A stretch of DNA of 64,000 bases from Micromonospora_J zhanjiangensis (GTDB lineage Bacteria; Actinomycetota; Actinomycetes; Mycobacteriales; Micromonosporaceae), in NCBI RefSeq assembly GCF_042650605.1, contig NZ_JBHSBN010000020.1, positions 65,029-129,028 of the forward strand. Direction: 5' to 3'. The stretch's first letter is position 1. Every line of letters starts with the position of its first letter. This document shows, piece by piece, positions 59,161 through 64,000 of the stretch. Under the pieces are notes generated by a model. That model did no database searches, was not told the origin of the DNA, and was given only the letters and a program-made list of their open reading frames with translations. A program made the translations under genes and the position numbers.

Positions 59161-59166
59161 CTGCGC

Positions 59167-59568
59167 ATGGCGGAGCTGGATCCCGAGATGTTCGACCCGA
59201 TGTGCCCGTCCGGGGCGCTGCCGTTCCAGATCGGTGACAAGTGGACCGGAATGGTGGTGCTCTGCCTGGAGCACGGGCGTCGGCGGTTCACCGAGATCCG
59301 CGTACCGCTGCGCGGGGTCACGCCCAAGGTCCTCACCCAGACCCTGCGGGCGATGGAACGGGACGGCCTGGTCGTGCGGACCGCCTACCCGGAGAACCCG
59401 CCCCGGGTGGAGTACGAACTGACCGCGCTGGGACGCAGCCTGCTGACGCTGATCGAGGCGGCGCGGGCCTGGAGCAGGGATCATCTGCCCGCGTTGCTGG
59501 CGGCCCGGCAGCGACACGAGCGGGCCCTCGACACCGTGCCGGTGAGCGACCCGCAGGCTTCGAGATGA
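59167..59568 (+). CDS. HxlR-family transcriptional regulator
   Basis: A 133-residue winged-helix protein. MCPSGALPFQIGDKWTGMVVL, RRFTEIRVPLRGVTPKVLTQTLR and PRVEYELTALG are the full set of HxlR motifs. A Cys near residue 14 is in the position used for redox or aldehyde sensing in some members. Its stop overlaps the P-loop gene ATG (ATGA). Confidence 0.93.
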   Translation: MAELDPEMFDPMCPSGALPFQIGDKWTGMVVLCLEHGRRRFTEIRVPLRGVTPKVLTQTLRAMERDGLVVRTAYPENPPRVEYELTALGRSLLTLIEAARAWSRDHLPALLAARQRHERALDTVPVSDPQASR

Positions 59569-60143
59569 CGCCGCCCCCGACGGATGCCAACCAGGCGGGA
59601 ACGGGCACCACCGAGTCCGGGGGCCGTCTCGTTCTGGTGACCGGTCAGGAGGGTGCCGGTAAGTCGACCATCCTGCGCGCCCTGCTCCCCCGTACGCCCG
59701 AGGGCGCCCGGATCGACGCGGAGGACATCGGCCAGACCAACCCCTGCCCGATGGACGACCGGTTCTTCGACCTGCTGCGCCGCAACGTCGCCGGGCTGGT
59801 CGAACGGTTCTGGGCCGCCGGCTACGTCAACGTCGTCGCCGGCAGCTTCCTCCGGCACCATTCCGATTACCTGGCCTTCCGCCGGCTGCTGCCGCGTCCG
59901 GCCGCAGTGTTCATGGTGGAACTGCTGGTCGACAAGCACGTACGCGACCGGCGGCGAGTCACCCGGGCGAAGCGGACGACCCAGCGGTGGCGCGACATGG
60001 TCGACCTGATCCCGGAGGACCGGACCATCCGGGAGGCGACCGATGCCGACTACCGGTACGTCGGCGTGGACACGACCGGGCTGGACGTCGCTGCGACGGT
60101 CCAACAGATCATGGATGCCGTCCCCGAGATCTACCGTCGGTAG
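59565..60143 (+). CDS. P-loop kinase/ATPase of unknown substrate
   Basis: A 192-residue protein. VLVTGQEGAGKSTILRALL holds Walker A (GQEGAGKST). RIDAEDIGQTNPCPMDDRF and the lid-like DKHVRDRRRVTRAKR follow. It resembles AAA-type small kinases. Coupled to the HxlR gene by ATGA overlap, so it may be regulated with it. Substrate not identifiable. Confidence 0.78.
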   Translation: MTPPPTDANQAGTGTTESGGRLVLVTGQEGAGKSTILRALLPRTPEGARIDAEDIGQTNPCPMDDRFFDLLRRNVAGLVERFWAAGYVNVVAGSFLRHHSDYLAFRRLLPRPAAVFMVELLVDKHVRDRRRVTRAKRTTQRWRDMVDLIPEDRTIREATDADYRYVGVDTTGLDVAATVQQIMDAVPEIYRR

Positions 60144-60177
60144 TGGAACGTTGCAGACGCCCCGACCGGAAGTGCCG

Positions 60178-60765
60178 TCAGCCGGTCCGCTCGTGGTCTT
60201 CCGTACCGGTGGTCGGGGCGGCGAGGCCGGCGCGCAGGAACCCCACCAGCCGACGCGCCTGGGCGGTGTCGGCGGCCAGCGCCGCGCCGCTGGCCAGCGT
60301 CAACACGTCGGTGACGGTCACGTCGGGCCGCAGTGCCGGCCGGGCGCGCCGTACCAGATCCGCGGCGGTGGCGGTGATGGACGCGTGCCACGCCTCGAAC
60401 CGTTGGCCGCGGCGGCCGCCCGGCCCTTCGGTCGCCGCCAGGGCCAGGGGGCGCTTCGTCGCGACGTGGACGACGAACTCGTCGAGCCAGGTGAAGAGCG
60501 CGTCCAGCGGTGACGGCGCATCCCGCAACCGGGCACCGCGCCGGCACAGTTCCGCCACCTCGTCGGCGTAGACGGCGGCCAGCAGGTCCTCCCGGGTGGG
60601 GAAATGCCGGTACAGCGTCGCGTTGCCGACGCCGGCGCGGCGGGCGACCTGGTCCAGGGTGATCTCGCTGCCGGCTTCTTCCACCAGTTCACGGGCGGCG
60701 GCGAGCAGTGCCGTGGTGTTGCGCGCCGCGTCGGAGCGGGGGCCGCGCTTGCTATCCGGGGACAT
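60178..60765 (-). CDS. TetR-family transcriptional regulator
   Basis: A 195-residue repressor type. Residues about 15-65 form the TetR helix-turn-helix (AARELVEEAG, LDQVARRAGVGNATLYRHFPT). The C-terminal ligand domain is typical of the SbtR-like group. ATG 60765 has TACCGT 8 nt upstream; GTG 60771 is closer than leaderless spacing allows. Divergent from a SnoaL-like gene, with repeats in between. Confidence 0.93.
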   Translation of the reverse strand: MSPDSKRGPRSDAARNTTALLAAARELVEEAGSEITLDQVARRAGVGNATLYRHFPTREDLLAAVYADEVAELCRRGARLRDAPSPLDALFTWLDEFVVHVATKRPLALAATEGPGGRRGQRFEAWHASITATAADLVRRARPALRPDVTVTDVLTLASGAALAADTAQARRLVGFLRAGLAAPTTGTEDHERTG

Positions 60766-60807
60766 CCCCACTTACGGTACAGCAATCAACCGGGGAGTTC
60801 CCCACTT
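60765..60807. promoter_or_regulatory. Candidate TetR operator: direct repeats and palindrome
   Basis: TCCCCACTT occurs at 60765-60773 and 60799-60807. GGGGA-GT-TCCCC (60792-60803) is a perfect palindrome using the second copy. They lie between the TetR and SnoaL-like starts. Confidence 0.45.
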
Positions 60808-60823
60808 GAGCCGGGGAGGCATC

Positions 60824-61228
60824 GTGCCGCTGACCGCCGACGACCGGACCACCATCACCGATTTGATCAACCTGCATGGTCACCTGACCGACCGCGGCGA
60901 CTTCGACGGGCTGTCGGCGCTGTTCGCCGACGACGTGACGTACGACGTGACCGCCCTGGGCGGGACCGTCATGACCGGGTTGAGCACCATCAAGCAAGCC
61001 AGCCTGGCCATGGACGAGACGGCGCACCCGGTCGCCCATCACGTCACGAACGTCGTGCTCCGGGAGACCGCGGAGGGCGTGGTCCACGCGCTGTCCAAGG
61101 GGTTCGGCGTCATGGTCGACGGGTCGGTCGGCAGCGTCACCTACGAGGACACCGTCGAGCGGGGGCGCGCGGGATGGCGGATCACCCGTCGGATCGTCCG
61201 CCCCCGCCGCCGGCCCCTGCATCCCTGA
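60824..61228 (+). CDS. SnoaL-like nuclear transport factor 2 family protein
   Basis: A 134-residue cone-shaped alpha/beta protein. HGHLTDRGDFDGLSALFADDVTYDV and the C-terminal GRAGWRITRRIVRPRR are typical of the SnoaL_4 group, which includes dehydratases, isomerases and ligand-binding proteins. GTG 60824 has GGGGAGG 4-5 bases upstream. Probably controlled by the divergent TetR regulator. Confidence 0.85.
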   Translation: MPLTADDRTTITDLINLHGHLTDRGDFDGLSALFADDVTYDVTALGGTVMTGLSTIKQASLAMDETAHPVAHHVTNVVLRETAEGVVHALSKGFGVMVDGSVGSVTYEDTVERGRAGWRITRRIVRPRRRPLHP

Positions 61229-61245
61229 TCTCCGACACGAGCCGG

Positions 61246-61275
61246 TTGACATGTGACCTTCTGGTCACCTATTTT
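61246..61275 (+). promoter_or_regulatory. ArsR promoter with operator palindrome in the spacer
   Basis: -35 TTGACA (61246-61251) and -10 TATTTT (61270-61275) are 18 bases apart. The spacer contains a perfect palindrome GTGACC-TTCT-GGTCAC (61253-61268). The -10 box ends 7 nt before GTG 61283. The placement implies direct repression by occlusion. Confidence 0.75.
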
Positions 61276-61282
61276 TTTCGTG

Positions 61283-61612
61283 GTGGACGACGATCTGGTG
61301 TTCAAGGCACTCGCGGACCCGACCCGTCGCCTGCTGCTGGATCTGCTGTTCGAACGCAACGGCCGCACGCTGACCGAGTTGGAGTCGGCCGTGGAGATGA
61401 CCCGGTTCGGCGTCATGAAGCACCTGCGCGTGCTGGCGGACGCCGGTCTCGTGGTCACCCGCCGGTCGGGCCGGGAAAAGCTGCACTTCCTCAACCCCGT
61501 ACCGATCCGGCTCATCCACGACCGCTGGATCGACAAGTACACCGCCGGTCCCGCCTCGATGCTGGCCGGACTCAAGAAGGCACTGGAGGAGCCCGATGAC
61601 CGCGAATCCTGA
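61283..61612 (+). CDS. ArsR-family transcriptional regulator
   Basis: A 109-residue winged-helix repressor. LVFKALADPTRRLLLDLL, ELESAVEMTRFGVMKHLRVL and GLVVTRRSGREKLHFLNP are the ArsR/YdfF-type motifs seen in regulators linked to SRPBCC proteins. There are no metal-binding Cys residues. GTG 61283 is leaderless; GTG 61280 is adjacent. It overlaps the next gene by 17 bases, forming the common ArsR-AHSA1 pair. Confidence 0.93.
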   Translation: MDDDLVFKALADPTRRLLLDLLFERNGRTLTELESAVEMTRFGVMKHLRVLADAGLVVTRRSGREKLHFLNPVPIRLIHDRWIDKYTAGPASMLAGLKKALEEPDDRES

Positions 61613-62063
61613 CCTGACCACCCAGATCTACCAGGTCTTCATCAAGACCACCCCGGAGCGAATCTGGCAAGCCATCACCGAGCCCGACCAGACCCTGCTC
61701 TACTTCCACGGCGCGCGGATCACCAACACTCCCGACCGGCACATCGCGCTCGGACCGGACGGCTCCACCTGGGGCGACGGGGCGGTCCTGGAATGGGACC
61801 CGCCGCGCCGGCTCGTGCACGAGTGGCGGTCGCTCTACGACCCGGAACTCGCCGCCGAGCAGCCGAGCCGGGTCATCTGGGACATCGAGCCCCACCCCGG
61901 CGGGCTGTGTCTGCTCACCCTCACCCACGACCGGCTCGACGGGGCTCCCGGCACCGCGAAGAGCGTCTCCGGCGCCGGTTGGACGCTCGTGCTGAGCGGT
62001 TTGAAGACTCTCCTGGAGACCGGCACTCCGCTCGTTGACCTCGCGGCGGGAGAGCAGGCATGA
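61596..62063 (+). CDS. SRPBCC (AHSA1-like) family protein
   Basis: A 155-residue START-like lipid/ligand-binding fold. QIYQVFIKTTPERIWQAITEP opens the domain, and VSGAGWTLVLSGLKTLLETG is the C-terminal helix. Members paired with ArsR regulators bind small hydrophobic ligands. ATG 61596 has GGAGGAG upstream, inside the ArsR 3' end. Overlaps the YCII gene start (ATGA). Confidence 0.92.
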   Translation: MTANPDLTTQIYQVFIKTTPERIWQAITEPDQTLLYFHGARITNTPDRHIALGPDGSTWGDGAVLEWDPPRRLVHEWRSLYDPELAAEQPSRVIWDIEPHPGGLCLLTLTHDRLDGAPGTAKSVSGAGWTLVLSGLKTLLETGTPLVDLAAGEQA

Positions 62064-62373
62064 GCGGGACCCGGAATTACATCTACAAGTTGATCCCGCC
62101 GCGGCCGACCTTCTTCGTCGACCAGACCGAGGACGAGCGGGCGGTGATGACGGAGCACGCCGCGTACTGGTCGGAACCGCTGGCGGCCGGCACCGTGGTC
62201 GTGTTCGGACCGGTGCTGGACCCGGCCGGGTCTGGGGTCTCGCCGTGGTGGAGGCGGCAGACGAGGCGGACCTCGACCGGATCGCCGCGAGCGACCCGGT
62301 CGTCAAGGCTGGACTCGGCACCGTCGAGACCTACCCGATGCCGATGGCCCACGTCCGGTCGACCGTGAGATAG
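62060..62373 (+). pseudogene. YCII-domain protein gene with a single-base frameshift
   Basis: The frame from ATG 62060 reads IYKLIPPRPTFFVDQTEDE... to VVVFGPVLDPAGS, the first half of a YCII-like (dimeric alpha-beta barrel) protein. The second half, LAVVEAADEADLDRIAASD and YPMPMAHVRSTVR, is in another frame ending at 62373. Adding one G in the run at 62228-62231 would restore a continuous protein of about 105 residues. This is either a real deletion or a base-calling error in a G run. The third gene of the ArsR operon. Confidence 0.8.
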
Positions 62374-62540
62374 CGCGGCGGCCCCGAACACGCGCCGCGG
62401 TCGGTCACGTCGCCGCCGACAATGCCGCGTCCACCAGTGCGCTCACGCCCAACCCGGCGCCGAGGCCGCCGACGACGTAGCGCCACGGCGCAAACGAAAC
62501 GACCCGTGGTCCTGGGCCCGTCATGCCGAGGACGGAGGAG

Positions 62541-62957
62541 TCAGATTGCCTCGACCAGCCGGAACCGCTCCAGCACCGCCGGCGTGTCGTCGTCCACGGA
62601 GAAGTTCGGATCACCCAGCCAGCCCCGGTAGTCCGCGCCGTGCCAGTACTCCTCGTGGCCGGCCCGCCAGGCGGCGACCGAGTCGTGTCCCTCGCCCTCG
62701 TTCCGGGCGTGGTCGAGGTCCACGTCGCCGAGCCGGCAGATCCGTACCTCCGTCAGTTCGATCACCGCGACCCGGCGGCCGGCGGAGTCCACCACCGCCG
62801 CCCGCGCTCCCACGACCGGCAGCGGCTCGCCGTCGAGCTCGTAGTCCTGTAGCAGGCCGGTCGTGGTGGTCTTGGAGCCGTCGAGCACGGCGGCGACCAA
62901 CCTGTCACGCAGTGGACCGGGGAACGCGAACTCGAACGTGGGCAGCTCGGCGGGCAT
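62541..62957 (-). CDS. ASCH-domain protein
   Basis: A 138-residue protein with FPGPLRDRLVAAVLDGSKTTTTGLL and EYWHGADYRGWLGDPNF, the ASCH-domain pattern (PUA-like fold, proposed RNA-binding or nucleoside amidohydrolase). ATG 62957 has TATCCT 6 nt upstream (leaderless). Stand-alone gene. Confidence 0.88.
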   Translation of the reverse strand: MPAELPTFEFAFPGPLRDRLVAAVLDGSKTTTTGLLQDYELDGEPLPVVGARAAVVDSAGRRVAVIELTEVRICRLGDVDLDHARNEGEGHDSVAAWRAGHEEYWHGADYRGWLGDPNFSVDDDTPAVLERFRLVEAI

Positions 62958-63207
62958 TGCTGAAGGATAGCGGGGAGGCCGGGGCTTTCCGCTGCGGGTG
63001 CGCGGCTGCTGCCACCAGAGCACCGACCACCAAGCCGATGGCGGTGACGATGATCCGAGGCCAGACCCCGTCCGCGTTGTCGCGCCACGGCCAGCGAAAT
63101 CCGGCGGCGACAATCGCACCCGAGAACCCCAGGAGATCTGCCGCTGCCGCGCCCGCCAGTCCCAGCCAGCCGCTTCGAGCACGGTCACAGCGCGCAGAAT
63201 AGTCCAA
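62905..63207 (-). CDS. Possible small membrane protein or gene remnant
   Basis: A 100-codon frame from a TTG with two hydrophobic stretches: GWLGLAGAAAADLLGFSGAIVAAGF and WPRIIVTAIGLVVGALVAAAA (positions about 13-38 and 49-70). The middle looks protein-like (RWPWRDNADGVWPRI). The end overlaps the ASCH gene by 53 bases and becomes Arg-rich there, so the real 3' end may be lost. No ribosome-binding site is clear. Codon use is less biased than neighbours. Confidence 0.35.
   Translation of the reverse strand: MDYSARCDRARSGWLGLAGAAAADLLGFSGAIVAAGFRWPWRDNADGVWPRIIVTAIGLVVGALVAAAAHPQRKAPASPLSFSNARRAAHVRVRVPRSTA
62964..62969 (-). promoter_or_regulatory. -10 box (TATCCT) for ASCH gene
   Basis: TATCCT, 6 nt, ATG 62957 on the minus strand; it lies inside the 3' end of a possible small membrane-protein ORF. 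Confidence 0.45.
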
Positions 63208-63243
63208 CCGGTACGTGACCGACAGGGAAAGATCATCCCGTTG

Positions 63244-63807
63244 TCACTCGGCCTGCGGCGCTGGGCCAGGAGCCTCGGTCGGCATCGCGGGACCCGACAC
63301 CCCGTTGACGAACCGGTGCCGCCCCGCGTACCGGACGAAGGCCCGGATGACCTGGTCCGGCGAGTCGGCGAGCGAGTCCAGACCCAACAGGACGACCGAC
63401 GGCCGGCCGTCGACCGTGTTCCGGTACTCCGCCGCCACGCCCAGGTCGGCGTCCGCCGTCGGCACCAGCAGCAGCCGCGGCGCGTCGGTGCCGTCCGACG
63501 GTCCCTGATGCGGCTCCAGGACCATCGCGTCGACCGAAGACCACGGTACGGACCGGTTGATGCCCGCGACCCGCAGCCGCAGGCCCGACTCGTCGAGGAC
63601 GATCGGGGTGGGGCGGAAAGCCGAGGCGACCAGGGCGACGCCGACCAGGAAAGCCAGCAGGCCGGCAACGAGCAGCGCCACCGATCCCACCGGTATGAAC
63701 AGGAGCCGCAGCTCCCACCCGTTCTGGGAGGCCCACATGACGCCGAGACCACCCACGAGGAAGAAGGCGATCCAGAAAAGCTTGGGGCGGGCGCGGCGAA
63801 GCTCCAT
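63244..63807 (-). CDS. Membrane protein with two helices and a PH-like domain
   Basis: A 187-residue protein. Two hydrophobic helices (about residues 9-27 and 34-64) are followed by a soluble part with IVLDESGLRLRVAGINRSVPWSSV, the pattern of bacterial PH-like domains. Function unknown. ATG 63807 has AGGAG 6 bases upstream. Confidence 0.75.
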   Translation of the reverse strand: MELRRARPKLFWIAFFLVGGLGVMWASQNGWELRLLFIPVGSVALLVAGLLAFLVGVALVASAFRPTPIVLDESGLRLRVAGINRSVPWSSVDAMVLEPHQGPSDGTDAPRLLLVPTADADLGVAAEYRNTVDGRPSVVLLGLDSLADSPDQVIRAFVRYAGRHRFVNGVSGPAMPTEAPGPAPQAE

Positions 63808-64000
63808 CGAGAACTCCTGAATTCGGGCCGGTCGCGCTATTCGTCAACGGCCGCAGAGTAAGACGCCGAGAAGTTAGCCTCGGTCTTTCACGGCGGTCGG
63901 GATCTTGATGGTTGGGAAGGGTCTGTAGAGACAGCGAAGTGCCTACCACGTAAGGAAAACTGATCGGTGTCGAGTCGTTCAGAGTTCCGCGCGCGGAAGG

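Noticed and set aside
62405..62614. Short minus-strand ORF with a hydrophobic end (YVVGGLGAGLGVSALVDAAL)
   Set aside because: First half is Arg/Ser/Trp-rich and overlaps the ASCH gene 3' end; no ribosome-binding site or family; probably a chance frame or unidentifiable remnant.
63967..64000. Possible start of a plus-strand gene (GTG after AAGGA)
   Set aside because: Only 11 codons before the window ends and spacing from AAGGA is 10 bases; not enough to support a call.

Overview
The window is high-GC DNA with strong NNC/NNG codon bias, many GTG and some TTG starts, and a complete Pup-proteasome gene set (pafB, pafC, pafA, prcA, prcB, pup, dop, arc/mpa) together with tatA/tatC and a HelY-type helicase. 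This gene set and order belong to Actinobacteria. The style of the intergenic repeats and the content suggest Micromonosporaceae (Micromonospora-like), but the family assignment is inference. No rRNA, tRNA, CRISPR array or intact insertion sequence was recognised.

Layout. 0-4.6 kb: an HxlR regulator fragment divergent from an F420/NADP-type reductase, then helY and a HAD hydrolase. 4.6-9.8 kb: a minus-strand run of lipid kinase, tatC, tatA, a small membrane protein, pafC and pafB. 9.9-12.3 kb: CDF transporter, DUF3866 protein and a small membrane protein. 12.4-32 kb: the proteasome locus proper, with pafA, prcA, prcB, an HNH endonuclease, pup, dop and arc. Cell-surface sugar genes are threaded through it: dTDP-rhamnose genes rfbA/B/D, two GT2 glycosyltransferases, an acyltransferase, a DUF2142 protein, a UDP-2,3-diacetamido-sugar module and GtrA. 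32.2-36.2 kb: a conserved hypothetical gene, trmI, a site-2 protease and a RecB-like nuclease. 36.3-42 kb: a two-component system followed by an ABC transporter of the MacB/FtsX type. 42-45.6 kb: HAD phosphatase, lipoprotein zinc peptidase, a relic of an IS605/TnpB-type element, two small genes and a deletion-scarred pseudogene. 45.6-58.2 kb: an apparent organosulfur-scavenging operon. It has a Cys-rich leader ORF, flavin reductase, DUF1684 protein, a complete peptide/nickel-type ABC importer, four luciferase-like monooxygenases, an ssuD remnant and an FMN reductase. 58.4-64 kb: small regulators (HxlR, TetR, ArsR) with their target genes, a frameshifted YCII gene, an ASCH protein and membrane proteins.

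How the parts work together. Pup is deamidated by Dop, ligated by PafA, recognised by the ARC/Mpa ATPase and fed to the PrcA/PrcB core; PafB/PafC are the WYL regulators usually found with the system. The sulfur operon imports an organosulfur compound and cleaves it with FMNH2 supplied by the reductases. Its 3' part shows decay: a premature stop in one monooxygenase and an internally deleted ssuD.

Recurrent signals. At least 14 genes have a TANNNT hexamer ending 6-7 nt before the start codon, which indicates leaderless transcription. A dispersed repeat carrying a GGAGGG ribosome-binding site plus ATG sits at gene starts. Several small loci are broken by single identifiable lesions.
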